A DNA stretch of 64,000 nucleotides from Ampullaceana balthica (GCA_944989445.1 CALYLW010000133.1:189501-253500); one strand, 5' to 3'. Counted from the first letter of the stretch, positions 10,529 to 23,131 are shown. Notes: generated by a model from the sequence alone, not told the origin. A program made the numbers and translations.

Positions 10529-13500
10529 TTATTTAAATTTCTTCAAAATTGCCGGCAGCGTGTACATCAATGGGTTAATTGCTGAGTTTATCGGCAAGAC
10601 GAGAACCGCTGACCAGGCGTACACTTCAAGATTAAATATAAAACCTCTCAGAGACATTATACCCATGATTCCTATTGGAAACCAGCAAAAAAAATCTGAC
10701 AGAGCCACCAGGAATAATTGCCTGGCAACTGCACGTTCTTGGGCTCTTCTTAAAGTGTCTCTTGTAATATACGACATTTTTCCATGAGACGAGAACAGGG
10801 CAATGCATATTGCAATCTGACCTATAGCTATTAGAATAAAAAGAATAAAATTAAACCCAACAAACAGAAAGGCTGACAATTCCCACCCCTGATAACTCCC
10901 GGAACTGAAGGGAAGCGCAAGGCACATCCCGTTATAAGAATAAATCTCCCAGTCAGGAAACAGAGCAGGAATCACTGAGACTACCGCACCAATGACCAAT
11001 GTTAAACAAAGGGAAATGTATTTCCAATGTTTGAAATTCTATGTTCACCGAATGGATACCTTATAACAATAAACCTGTCCAGTGTAATAAGACAAATGAA
11101 CAATGTAGAAGTTTCACTGGAAAATGTCGACAGAATGCCAGCTAATTTACAAACATAACTATATCTCCAGTAAGTGTCAGACAAGACATATGCGTTCCGA
11201 TATAAAATATCTGCCACAGCTATTATTAAGAGATAGACGCCCATTATAAAATCAGAAATCCCTAACAAAACTACGTATATCCCATAAGCTTTTTTCAATA
11301 CAACTCGGTCCCATATCAACCTATAAATGACAACCAACATGTTACCAAAAAGCGATAAAACAGAAACAATCCACAAAATAACACGTTTAAATGGATTACC
11401 AATGAGATCTTCACATGTCGAGATGGCGTCACGTGGTGCATGACATTTTTTCCCCGCTATATGTGGTCCTCTTATTACGTCACAACATATACGATAATCA
11501 TCTGCGTACAAGGCATTTTCCACAGATAACAAACTCATATAGCGGTATTTAATATTCAGTAGTTTTGTACCACGTATATCAAATATTTCGAGTGTCAATT
11601 TTCCTGTTGAACTTAAATCAATTGGTTTAATGTGGCTTAGTACAAGAATCTTTAAATTAGTTAAATTACCCAAGGCTTTTATTACAGCAGAACCACATTT
11701 AGTGTGAGACAAATCAAGAACCTGTAATTTTGAAGGGAAAATAAAATGATCATCGATTTCTAAATTTTTGTTAAAAGACATATTTAATAAATTTAAATTT
11801 TTCATATCCTGTATTGAGGAAACGGACCTATTATGGATACCATTGTTACTTACGTCTAAGAGTTGAATATCTGAAATATCGAGGCTTTCAATGACATTGT
11901 TCAAGTCACTTAATTTACAGCTACTTAAATCTACTTCAACAAGTTTGTTAAGTAGAAATAAAGAGTATATTTGTGGTGTAAATGTAAACGAACCGAATTC
12001 TTCGTAAAGTTGAACTGTTGCTTCAAGAAAACTTACAAGAAATGTAGTTTTATTATAAATATTTCTTCTTTCAATATTTGAAACACAAAAATAGTTATAA
12101 TCACAAGGGACTGGACAAATAAAAACATTTGTTGTGTTTAGATATCTAATACTAAGTCTACTTAAGTCATATATTTTGTCTTGTTGCAGGCAAATATTTC
12201 TCATTGTAAATTTGAATTTTCTCGTACATAAAATTTTCTCTTTAACAGACATTTCATCTTCTCCGTGTGGACAATCTTTAACACCATCATGTACACGATA
12301 TATGGGAACACAATATGAATCTGGACACTTGACAAATCCAGGTGGACACAATACTTGTTTACAGTTGTGTAAGAAGGAATTGTTATAGAAACCAATTCTT
12401 CGTCTATCAGAGTCTGTTTCAGACAAACATGTAGAGACATTTGAAATCGCATATTGTATGTACGTGGGATTAAATTGACTATTATTTAAGAAAGCTGAAT
12501 TTTTAGTACCATTTTTTTGCTCTCTAAATAGCTGATAGCTGCTATTTAATGAGAGTGAACTTTTACTGTTTGGTTTTATTTGAGCAATTTGGTTCATGGC
12601 ATGTATGTTTTGGAGAAATTGATAAATTGATCCAAAAGAACTTTTGACGTTATCTTGATTACCATAATATTCGTCCAAGCCATGTAAATTGAAAATGCTC
12701 TGAGTAATGTTCCATTTTATTGTTTTTTTAAAAAGAGACATCAATGCATTTCCTGTTTTTTCATGTATTTGATTGAACAATAAATTCAAATAACTTGTGT
12801 AAAATAAATTTGAATGTGAATATTGATCTTTGTATTTCAACTCATGAAAGTGTAAAAATATTTCCCCTTCAACTAGCGTTTCCGATTCACATAGAATAAA
12901 GTTCGTACTAGATGTTTTATTACAATCTATTTTAATCCATTCATGTTTTTCATTTGTCACGACACCTTCAGCAAATGAGTAAATTAGGGAAATGTAGACA
13001 CAACCTTGACCTTCATTTTTTGAACCCCAGGGTGGGTCTATTACTAGTGGCGATCCATCATTCCAGGTGGAATCTTCAGACAGACCAATAAAGCTTTCTA
13101 AAACTATTCGTCCTAATCCATTTTTAAATCCTTCATTCACTTTTGTTACATGATTTTTATAGATTCTACTACTTGAGATATGAGAGAAATGCGTTATTAT
13201 TCCATCTTTTGAAAGTAAATATTCTAATTCACTAATAGAATTGATGTAAGCCAAATGTGATTCAGTCCATTTTCGTTTACATATCTCATCTGATTCACTC
13301 GCTGTCTTTCCACTATGTGGTGTTATAAAGTTGTAACACTTGCTGTGTGATGATAAAGTCTCAAAATTTATCTCACAATATTTAAAATCTTGGCAGATTA
13401 ACTGGAACATTTTTCTGACAATCTCAAACCTGTTTTCTAATGAGTTTGTTTTTATAAAAAAGTACTTTACACTCCTAAAGGGATTTCCTTTTGAATTGAT

Positions 13501-14000
13501 CAGGATAAAAAAACGTTTCACGTCATCTGTTAAATCTGTTACTGGCGGCCATTTATGTATTATAGATTCCTCGTCATCTTTTTCATTCGCGCCCTCGTCC
13601 AACATAAAGATCGCCAACTTTGCTCTAACAGCATGGCTATTATTTACTATGTTCTTCCTCATGTCGTTAATTAAACTGTTTATTTTCACAGTTCGTGAAC
13701 AAGACAGGATGTTAAGTTTTAACGGAGCTGTCTTAAAATTGTGCAGAGTGAAGTTTTCTTTGGTTAGCTGCTGAAACGTAACTAATTTAGAGTATATATA
13801 TGTCATCTGGGAAATATTAAAATCGAAATTCCCTTTATTAAATTCTTTATCGTTAAATATCCATTTAAAAGGTTGGAATTTTTGAAGAAAAATGGTAAAT
13901 AGATTTTGTTGTTGGCTTAAGCTGTAACGACAATCGTAGATAAATGCAACGTTGAATAATTTTCTTGAACAATTGAAATCGAATGCTCCTTTTGCGAAAA
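10529..14000 (-). CDS. GRL101-like leucine-rich-repeat GPCR, main exon (frameshifted)
   Basis: One large exon encoding most of a cell-surface receptor of the leucine-rich-repeat GPCR class. The acceptor (TATCTTTTACAG) is at 14001-14002. Positions below count from an in-frame ATG at 14052, which probably lies in the intron. Residues 33-220 have a weak vWA-like opening (FIYDCRYSLS). Residues 239-388 form a C-type lectin-like domain (C239, C258, WNDG at 330-333, C351, C377, C388). Residues 564-609 form an LDLa module ending DCPHGEDE, with His588 where the fourth Cys is expected. Residues 700-845 hold leucine-rich repeats, and 850-885 a Cys-rich hinge. Helices 1-3 lie at 890-1000, ending LDRFIVIRYPF (DRF for DRY). 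After a one-base shift the second frame gives helices 4-7 with NPLMY for NPxxY and a very short tail ending AILKKFK. Total about 1,170 residues. The family pairs LDLa, LRR and 7TM domains, as in Lymnaea GRL101; the lectin-like domain is extra. Ligand unknown. Confidence 0.88.
11030..11032 (-). other. Apparent one-base deletion in the receptor gene
   Basis: Reading the exon straight through gives ...GEHRISN and then a stop at 11002-11004. Adding one A to the AAA run here (TTT on the plus strand) joins the frame to HWKYISLCLTLV and the rest of helix 4. Both sides are otherwise intact and GPCR-like, so the break is a single-base loss in a short homopolymer. It is either a recent inactivating mutation or a sequencing or assembly error. 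Confidence 0.85.
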
Positions 14001-15484
14001 CTGTAAAAGATACATATATATTTACACATATAAAACAAATATAGTGATACAAAAATGAAATCTCAACAATTATTATTGTAATTTTTGTCTAAGTTCTCAT
14101 TGATAATTAAAGAAGACGTTGTTTAATTTAACTTATTATACAACAGTTGATATGACCTAGAAGAACATTTAAGACATGTTGATCCAAACACTTCCTACTC
14201 CATATTTATTTTCTGTATTTATACTTCATAAAGTTTAAAGAACATTTGATTTATCTTTCGATTTCAAAACTCATTGATTTAAGAATAGTAATTGTATAAT
14301 ACATTAAAGATATCGAACAATATAATAATAAAACATTTCAGAATTACATTATTATATTTTTATAAGATTATTATTATCATTACTATTAGTCATGTGTTGT
14401 TAATGTGACTACTCCAAAGAAAAAAATTACTGTACTCTGAAAGTCAAAAGCTATTTGACCTTTACATCTTTATAAAAATAATAATAATTTGTTGTTTTTT
14501 CACTACAACAAGAAAATGCATTTGTTTCTAAAATATATTATTGATATTTTTTCAAAAAGTTGTAAATCATATTGCCTGGTAATTCTTCTTATACTAATTC
14601 GTATAATGCTAAAAAGAAAGTGGAAAAGTAAGAGAATGCTACTATACTTTTGTCGTTACTTTTCATTGATTTTAAATGCGCGCAAGCCATTCCACTTGTA
14701 TAGAATCAAAAAATTATGTACAGGTTCAAATTTAAAAAAAAATAATAATAAAATTATCAAATTTATACCGATAGTGTATTTAAGCCTAAAAATTAACTGG
14801 TCTTTAAAATGATATATTGAAACATTTGTGTTCATGGATATTGTAATAAATCATGCATATGAACATTAACTTTCACTAGCTAGATATGTACTTTTGAGAA
14901 TAAAGTACAGATGAGACAACAAACGCAAACACTATTTTAAATATAGAAAAATATGCTATGTATTGTATGGTTTATTTTCTCTTTAAAATTACACTAAATT
15001 GCTTTTAAGGTCAATTGCATTGTAAGAAAAACAATCGCTAAAAATCACTTTTCAGGTAAACAGCAGTACGATTGATTATGTTATATCTGAGAGATATTCA
15101 TACATTTCACATAAGAATCAAACAGGTCAAGTTGTGCAGTGTTTAAATATTGACTATTTGAAGTAGAATTCCATTGAAACAAAGAATGTATTTGCCTATC
15201 AAATATTTAAAAATTTATTTAAAGTAGTCTAATGATATTAATGTTATCGATTGCCGAGTAAAACGTATGTTTTTACTGCTATTCTAGCTTGAATGATAAA
15301 AACATTTATAAAAACAAAATGACTTAAGCATCAACTTGGAATTAGCACTTTGCATATAACATTCATTAAGACTTGCTTGTAATAATATATTATAAATGAA
15401 TGCATCTTATTATATCACTACTCTGTTATTCCGTCCTCTCATGTACGTTTGTTTCGTAATTTTCTATTTTTGTAATGAAACATA

Positions 15485-16520
15485 ATGCTCATAAAAAATA
15501 ATAATCTCTTCAAATGTATATATCTTCTTTTGGTAAATGGAACCCAAAGAGAAGAAAAATACCCTGGTGATGTTCTGACCAATGTAAGTTGTGGCACTGA
15601 TAGCACACACATAGACTGGATTGCAACAACGTGTGCCAAGCTTTGCAAATGCCTGCAAAAAATTAGGTCTTACAATCTCTTGACAAAGACAACCATCATG
15701 GCGAAAGACATATATTCTCTTCCTACCAATCAATATCGACAATGGAAACTTGGAGGTTTTGGACAGCTTCTCTTACCTATGATCCAAGGTCTCCAATTCA
15801 CTGATGACGAAATAAACAGTAGAATTGGCAAGGCAGCTGCAACGATGGCTAAACTATATAAACGGGTTTGCCAAAACACAAAGCTAAAGAGAAAAAGTAG
15901 AATATGTGTCTATCGGGCCTACGTGAATAGTACGCTGCTATACGGGAGCGAGACATGGATCGCTTATAAACCCCATCAGCGCAAGTTCAATAGCATCCAC
16001 TTGAGGTGCCTGTGTTGCATCATTGGCATGAAATAGCAAGACAAAGTGGAAATAGTGAGGTCCTAATACGTGCTATTAATCAAAGTACGTTCTCAATCCT
16101 TAGTGAAAGACGCCTAAGATGGGTAGGTTATTTAAAAAGTTTGAGCCCGGGTCGCATCCCCAAGGATCTCCTGTATGGAGAACTTGCATCAGGAAACAGG
16201 AAGACAGGTAACCCACTTCTCCGATTTAAAGATGTCTGCCAGAGAGACATGAAAGCAGCCAGAATACGCACACGCGACTTGGAGTGTAAGGCAGAAGACA
16301 TATCCACGTGGTGCACAGTTGTCAAAGAGGGCGTCATAGTAGCCGACGAACGAAGGATGGAGGAGGCTACAAACAGAGGAGCTAGGTGAAAGGCCAGAAC
16401 ATTGCGAAGCTCAGAACTCGTGTGTAAAAGCTTTGGTAAAGACTGTCACTTATGGATAGTACTGCACAGCAACACGGGGAAATGCAACCCAAGCTACGCT
16501 GATGCACCATTGTCTCGAAA
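15485..16520 (+). pseudogene. LINE reverse transcriptase C-terminal half
   Basis: Lies in the receptor intron on the opposite strand. It encodes EINSRIGKAAATMAKLYKRV and STLLYGSETW. A TAG stop then interrupts the expected Trp, and a frameshift follows into SEVLIRAINQ, RRLRWVGYLKSL, PGRIPKDLLYGELASGNRKT and LRFKDVCQRDMKAARI. This is the thumb and C-terminal tail of an RTE-like LINE. The 5' part is missing. Confidence 0.85.
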
Positions 16521-16943
16521 GGGGGAATGATGCCAAAAAATGTAATATAGCATTTTAATTGATTTTCCTTAATAAGTTTTAATTTTAAAAAAATGAAAGT
16601 TTGATTATTAATATAAATACATAATTATTCTTCAATTTTTTTTTCATATTTTCCATGAAAACAGCAAAAACAAATTTCAAAATGAGGCAAACCATGATTT
16701 GAATTAAATCTGTTTTTAAGAGAATACACAAATTAACGCAAAAAATTAACTTCCTTAAGCTTGCATTTAAGCAGATAAAGTAATTACCTTTTTTCTATTA
16801 AATAATAAAAGCTGCAATATAACTTTTTTAAAATTAAAAAAAACAAAAAATAATAATTCAATATCTTTAAAAATACTACGATTATCGCTATTTTTTTTAA
16901 AACAACCTATAAGGATGTCCTTGACCAATGCTTATCATAACTA

Positions 16944-17533
16944 CTGTGTATAGTCGTTCTATAGCCCGTTCGTTCATAAGCCGACCCCCCCCCCAAACTT
17001 TTGGAAAAGAAAAGTATTGAAAGTCTATAATTTGCTCGCAAGCCGACCGCAAAAAAATAATCGGACAGCTTAAACAAAACGGTACACATTTTTTTCTTTA
17101 AATACTACAAGCTAAATCGGGCATTATGATTAGTTACTTAGTACTGCCTATCTTTGTCTTGTGCTCTTTTTTAGGCTAGAGTTACAGGTATTTAAAAAAA
17201 AATTCTTTGGTAAACAGTGGCGAAAGCGCGTACATTAAAAGTCGTTGTTGAAAACAAAATGTGTAAAACAAATAATTAAAACGTTCACAAAAATAAATAA
17301 AATGATTAAATAAGGTAAGTGCAGATGTTTAATAATTATAATATGTCTTCTGGTAGAGCAGTCAAATTTTGTAGAAAGTAGAAAAGGACCATGATGGTCT
17401 ACAATAACAGCAATGATATTCAATAGCCATGACGAAATGCGTTAATACCCGCTCGTATGCCGACCGCCCCCCCCCCAACGTTTCCCCCTAGATATTGTAC
17501 AAAAAAGGTCGGGTTGCGAACGAGTATATACGA
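16944..17533. mobile_element. TA-flanked MITE, copy 1 (590 bp)
   Basis: Terminal repeats CTGTGTATAGTCGTTC and GAACGAGTATATACGA are inverted and flanked by TA. Inside is a homopurine/homopyrimidine C-run next to AAGCCGACC. It is the reverse complement of 57269-57853, including the block CTTTGGTAAACAGTGGCGAA. Confidence 0.75.
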
Positions 17534-17590
17534 TATATAATATTTAAGAGTTACAGTTATATAATTGCAAGATATATATGAACAACTTAC

Positions 17591-17639
17591 CTAAATGCAC
17601 TATTAATAAAGCATAGAGCTTAACCATCTTGCTCGTCAT
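17591..17639 (-). CDS. Exon 1 of GRL101-like receptor (signal peptide)
   Basis: Read on the minus strand, an ATG at 17639-17637 with A at -3 opens 16 codons (MTSKMVKLYALLIVHL) plus one base, ending at a strong donor (TTTAG then GTAAGT). This is a short basic start and hydrophobic core, as in a secretory signal peptide. The phase-1 end matches the phase-1 acceptor at 14001-14002; the joined codon is GTT (Val), giving ...LLIVHLVFAKGAFDFNC, a continuous signal sequence. A TA-flanked MITE ends about 58 bases inside the intron. A second in-frame Met at codon 5 could also start translation. The exon is inferred from splice signals and reading frame, not from a transcript. Confidence 0.75.
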
Positions 17640-18270
17640 TGTGTCGTTGAAGAGAGATAAAACTAACTCAGACAATAATTTTTTTACAAACGATCAACAT
17701 ATATACGATAACACTCTAACCTTAACACCAGTTTTTACAAAATTAAAAAAAAACAGTAAATTATTTTTATCACTTGTGATTTAATTGCCTTTTAAGTAAA
17801 TGTCTGAAAATAATTATATTTTTACCATATAATCTCAAAGATAAAATGACAGAATCAATTATGTTAGCTTTCGCTTAAAATTTAAAAAAACAACATCACA
17901 ATCCTTAAAATATATACCGTCGTTATTTATCCAAATACATTGTCGAAAACCTACAAAGTTCTGATTATGACAATTTTTAAATAGAACAAGGGGAAATAGT
18001 TGAAATTAAGGAATGGAAGTTAAGGGTAGTAGTATAAACCATTCTGAGTTTTAGTGTATACAAACAGAGAGCTTTCAAGATAAAAAATCAATATTTATTT
18101 CTTTCAAAACAAATGATACCTAAGTAAAATATATGAAAGTGTTGGAAGTAGAATATTAATCATTAGACATGAAGGTGATTCCAAGCAAAATTAAGAAGAA
18201 GAATAACTCTGAATAGGTGTATTTATTATTTCCTATCATCATTGTTAATTAATATAAATACAATTTGTAA
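17640..18270 (-). promoter_or_regulatory. Upstream region of the receptor gene
   Basis: Lies 5' of the predicted start codon on the minus strand. The first bases read TCTCTCTTCAACGACACA before ATG. No clear TATA box or initiator could be singled out in this AT-rich sequence; promoter location is inferred from position only. Confidence 0.3.
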
Positions 18271-18274
18271 TAAT

Positions 18275-18498
18275 TGCAAAGCCAATAGTGCGCTTGCCTC
18301 ACAAGCCGAGGGGCGTGGGATCTAGCCCACGTTAAAGCCACTATAAAAAATTTGATGAATAACTAACGCTAAGAAAGTCCTCCGCTGAGCTGGAGAGGGA
18401 TGGGTGCAGCCAAGGTGTGCTACGTCCGAGAAAGTTCTAATGGAAACATGAGAACTCCTACGACCTCGAAAGAAGGTTATGTGACACACACACACAAA
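18275..18498 (+). repeat. tRNA-derived SINE, copy 2
   Basis: Starts AGCCAATAGTGCGCTTGCCT; the B-box-like GGATCTAGCCC lies within GGCGTGGGATCTAGCCCACG. The body has GAAAGTCCTCCGCTGAGCTG and ends GGTTATGTGACACACAC. Best 5' end among the copies. Confidence 0.7.
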
Positions 18499-19039
18499 AT
18501 AATACCAAATGATATATTTTAATAAAATAATTTGTTAAGTTGATGGCGGCAAGCCACAATAGATTATTTAGAAAAAAAAGACCATTTTACAGGTTGTGTT
18601 TAAAAAAAAACAGCTAAATATGAAGCACGACAAGTAAAAGCACTTGATTGCAGTGTAGCCACACGAAGAATACATTTGCTAAAGTTAGCATGGCATTTTA
18701 CATTAAAAGGCAGCGTGAAATTCCTGAACCTATCTATACGAAAACTAACTTAGTAAGAATAAAAGTTTTATTTTGTGTTCTTCTGCGCTTAGAGTATTGA
18801 TTTAGATGAACATATCATAATAAATATATATATATATAACCGCTTTCCATTGTTAAATGAAACAAACATTTAAAGCAAATCGTTCAGCGACTGTCCAAAC
18901 TTGTCTTCGGGTGTCGGAACAAAGAGTTATGATTAGTTTATACAGGGAAAAATAAAGGATTTGATATTAAATGAGCCAAATCCAAAGATATATTTTGATA
19001 TATAAGCCCCATGCAGTCTTAATCCGCCCTGATTTAAAT

Positions 19040-19660
19040 GCATTATTAAATCCTTTATATTAACTCGTGACGTCTGCTTGATTCATTGCTCGCTTGTCGC
19101 AAAAACTTTAGATCGATTTTTATCCCACTTCCCCGTACCCTGAAATTTTGCAGGCAGACTTGCGGCAACAATAAAAAATAAAGTAGCAAAGCAAAGCATT
19201 GATCGAACGTACTGTTAATAATTTAATGAAATTTTAGTTTATCTCTATTTATTATCACGTTTTTATTAACTCACTTTCGTTCTTGTTTGTCTGTCCACAA
19301 TTTTTTTTTAAAATCTGCCTACGTAAAATTGAACCACGTGTGATGGACCTAGAGATCTTCAAATTCTACCACAGATAGATCTTGGATGACAATGCATTGT
19401 TTCAAAATTTCAGATCGATCAAACATACCTTTTTTAATTATTGAACTTTTTAGTTTATCTATACAGAAGCATATGTATTATCCGTCTTCTCTTTTTTACA
19501 TTACATTCACGTGCCGAGTTCACGCCAATTCCGACCACATCAACGATGTTTAACATCAAGAGGAGATCAGTCATTTCCATTCTTAAAATGTTTGTCGGGC
19601 AATGCGTATTATATTTGAACATAATCAATACTTCAAAACTAACCATAGCAGACTAGTATG
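19040..19660 (+). mobile_element. Helentron-like repeat, rearranged copy
   Basis: Begins AAATCCTTTATATTAACTCG and carries two GATCGATC blocks (near 19200 and 19410), as in the copies at 585-800 and 2250-2420. The 3' end is not conserved. Confidence 0.5.
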
Positions 19661-20029
19661 AATGACGACAACGATTATATCATATAAACAAAGTACAGAA
19701 GTAAAAGAAATGATTTGTGAAATGTCTTTGCTGTTCATCAACGCCTTATATCGTATTACATTGTTTATTAAATGTCAGGTCAGACAAATTAATGCCATAG
19801 CTGTCCCGTTCCCTTAAAAATTTTACAACTAATGAGCGCAAAACAAATAATACGTGCTTGATGAAGTGTCTGAAAAGTAATAATTTGTTCATTGTTTTTG
19901 AAGTTTGACATTTTACATATTTTATTTAAAAATTAATTACTGTTAATTTAACAACAAACGAAGAACACATTTTTTATTTTTTTTTATTTTGTTGAAAGTT
20001 AAATCAACTGCCCTTTCTTACATTTTCAT

Positions 20030-20275
20030 CTATTTCGTCCATGGGTTGCACAGTTTTCGTTTGGGAGTCTCTTTTGCATGTCCTATACACGAACACAGTG
20101 GAACAGTATTGACTGGCCTTTCTTTTCGTTTCCTTTTTAACTGCTGCCCATGGTTTGCTTCCCTGCTCGAAGTGACCATTTTTTTAAACTGTGTCCCACC
20201 AAGTGGATCAATCCTATGCCAATTCCTCAAAATTTGAGAGAGTAATTTTTGCCGCTTCAAGTCTCTTCCTCTTTA
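20030..20275 (-). pseudogene. LINE C-terminal fragment (tentative)
   Basis: The minus strand reads ITLSNFEELA, stop, STWWDTV, then KKETKRKA and YRTCKRDSQTKTVQP. It resembles the degenerate C-terminal end of LINE polyproteins (NWESLAxDRxxWR..., Cys-rich tail). It is short and broken. Confidence 0.4.
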
Positions 20276-20475
20276 AGTATTTTTATCTGACACGTGGCTG
20301 TACAGCCGACAATTTCCCCTTAACCAGCTCGCTGTTTGTAAAATAATAAACTATATTTTTAAAAAGCATTATTAAGACAGACGATTATTTTCAGATTTCA
20401 AAATTTCAGACGAAGAACAACCAGCGAATGTGTTAAATTACATTTCTTAAATAAAAATAAAACTGAAATATTTTT

Positions 20476-20576
<101 letters not shown>

Positions 20577-20599
20577 AACATACATAACCATCAAACTCT

Positions 20600-21818
20600 A
20601 CGCTAAACTCATCCCACGCTTAGTGAAAAGTTTCTGTTATCTGTAACGCAATTTTACCTCCAACATACACAAATAATAAAATTACTCATTATTCTTTTTT
20701 CATTTTCATGATAAAAAAATATGTCTAATATTGTGTTTTTTAATTACAAAAAATAATAATTAAAAAAAGAGACAAGAAAAAGCCAAAAAGCCAAAAACGA
20801 ATTTTGAAGCCAACAGTGTCAAATTTGGCCTTAAAAAAGCCAATCTGTCAAAGTTGATAGTATAATCCATCGTCAAGCTGTGCTTGTGAAACATTTGGAA
20901 CCTGAACGGAGGACGCCATGCATGATTATATCCACATTGTACATTTCATTATAGAGCGTGTACTGAAAAACGGAATATTTATTGATTTATGTACAGATGG
21001 TGAGGCTGAATATACAGACCTTTCTTTTAACTAAGATAATGTGGCTTTGACGCGGAAATGTTCTGAAAAGTGTGTGGGCTCTAAAAGCTGAACTTCAAAC
21101 ATTTCTGGCTGGTTAAAAGCTTGCTCTAGCAGAGAAGTCTACGAAATATTATTGGGTTGCACATCTCGCATACTTAGCTGATAATTGTTAGCATGTAAAT
21201 GCGTAGAAAACAAATCCAAGGAAGAAATATTAATATAACTTCACCAGAGAAGGATTGCAAAAATATAAGAACCTGACAAATGTTTGGATGTCAAATGCTG
21301 CAAAGGCTTTTAACATTGCAAATGAGGAGTAAATCTAATAATTTCAGTTAGTTTTTTCAAGTAAATTTGTCCTTATCCGACTTTATCACATTATGTCCTA
21401 TTTTATCATTTTATTAAGAAGGGACAGGATCATTAGGCCTGTAACCTTTATAACAATTAGATTCGTTTAAAACGTGTATAATTGTATCAAATAAATTCAT
21501 ATTGAAATACGGATTCACTGTGTCTTTTCGATTTCAAATATTTATCCATAATCCTTTTAGATAACTTTTAGACTCGTGTCAGGCTTCTAAAACTAACAAT
21601 ATGCTTTATCGGCTGGGGCTTTAAGCCTCGTTCGATCTACCAAATATGGCTATGTGTTATCAATACACAAAATAGCGCTTACGGCTAATCTGCATCTTCA
21701 TTTACGTTCCTATAAATAGCGTCAACCCTGCATTTTTTTTGTTGAAAAGCTCAATTTGTAATTTATTATTTTCCTCTCAAAACACAGATACACAGATTAC
21801 AGACATTTCTAATGACTA
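20600..21818. other. No gene recognised
   Basis: AT-rich, with scattered short frames and no motif recognised. Fragments with interrupted coding look (20890-21330) may be an old transposase relic, but I could not name it. Confidence 0.35.
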
Positions 21819-22252
21819 CGGTATTTACTCGAATATAAGCCAGGCTTAGAGCTATAAATTACAATACTGAAATCAGTTTGCGCATTAAAAAAATGGACAC
21901 AAGGCGAGACACTAAAACGCATTTTTGTTCTTAATATATACTTCGTTAATCATCAGTGGTTAACAACTTATGAGCGGGTTTTTTTTTATATTATTATAGC
22001 AAATAATGTGGAAAGAGCAGATCACGTTTTTATATCATTCCAAAAGGTAAACAAACTGGTATGTAACATAAAAGCAATACTTTTACATCTGTAAAGTAAA
22101 AAAAAATGTCTATGAGCCAAAAATATGGAGTAAAAATTAAATAATTGTATGATCGGCTTATATGCGTTATTTTTTTCAAAAACTGTCCATTTTAAAGCAG
22201 ATTTAGAGGGTCCGTTTATATGCTATGTAGGCTTGTATGCGAGTAAATGCGG
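21819..22252. mobile_element. TA-flanked MITE, diverged copy (434 bp)
   Basis: Ends CGGTATTTACTCGAATATAA and TTGTATGCGAGTAAATGCGG are inverted repeats, flanked on both sides by TA. Terminal motif ATACTCG links it to the family at 16944 and 57269; the interior is different. Confidence 0.65.
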
Positions 22253-22254
22253 TA

Positions 22255-23087
22255 ATTCTTGTATGTAACAAATTTTTAAAATACAAATATATAACTTTCA
22301 AAATAAATTCATTTAAATAAACCAATTATTCATTTAAGTTTAATTAAAAAGATGACCCTGGCGGAAAATTATTATATCCAGTTTAATCTTAAACCGAAAA
22401 GCAGTTAGAAAAAAATTTGATAGGACATAAAGTGTTGTCCAATTTATATATGTTATAAATTACAGCAACTTAATGAAAAATGAAAAAAAACAAGGGAGGT
22501 TTCAAGAATATTTTATATTATATACGAATTAAGAGAACAATTTAAGCATATCTTACATCATATTCTGGAAACCTTTGGGCTAAAACGTTAAAACTTGCCC
22601 CAGTAAAATAGACAACAATTGATGGAGATCTTTCAAAAATAAAATGTGTAAGTTCATAGAATATAAGAAACAATGTATCCTGTGATGTTTACCAAACTGA
22701 TAATCAGTCAAAGAAAAATACAAAAACAAATTGGAACAGACTTTAAAATTTTATTAAAATAAAATTTGCGTATGTATTAACGGAAAATGAAATTTCAGAA
22801 GTTTCTAGAATATTTTAGATCATACCCATTTCAAATAATTAATAAGACTAATATAACTATCAAAGTTGTGAGCTGTAATATTAAAAAATAAAGAGGCGCA
22901 TGGTCCCAAACGGTCACTAATGTAAAGTTTAAAAAAAAACCTTCGATTTCAATATGGATAATGATTATTGATACATGTACTAAGCATAGTTGAGATCCAT
23001 CAATTCAAGTAAAAATGTATGTGACACAAGGCCGATCCTACGCTAACAAACACACAAACTTTGTCTTATATATCACTCTCACTATAC

Positions 23088-23125
<38 letters not shown>
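22255..23125. other. No gene recognised
   Basis: AT-rich sequence. A minus-strand frame near 22560-22640 (RSPSIVVYFTGASFNVLAQR) is open but could not be assigned. A TA tract lies at 23090-23120. Confidence 0.3.
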
Positions 23126-23131
23126 CTCTTA

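Larger units (their letters stand above)
14001..17590 (-). other. Intron 1 of the GRL101-like receptor
   Basis: GT donor at 17590-17589 and AG acceptor at 14002-14001, phase 1. It carries a LINE fragment on the opposite strand (about 15485-16520) and a 590 bp MITE (16944-17533). The stretch 14100-15480 is AT-rich with no recognisable coding or repeat content. Confidence 0.7.

Noticed and set aside
14001..14052. ATG at 14052 as the receptor's start.
   Set aside because: A strong acceptor follows it and an upstream signal-peptide exon joins in phase; the ATG-encoded residues are probably intron.
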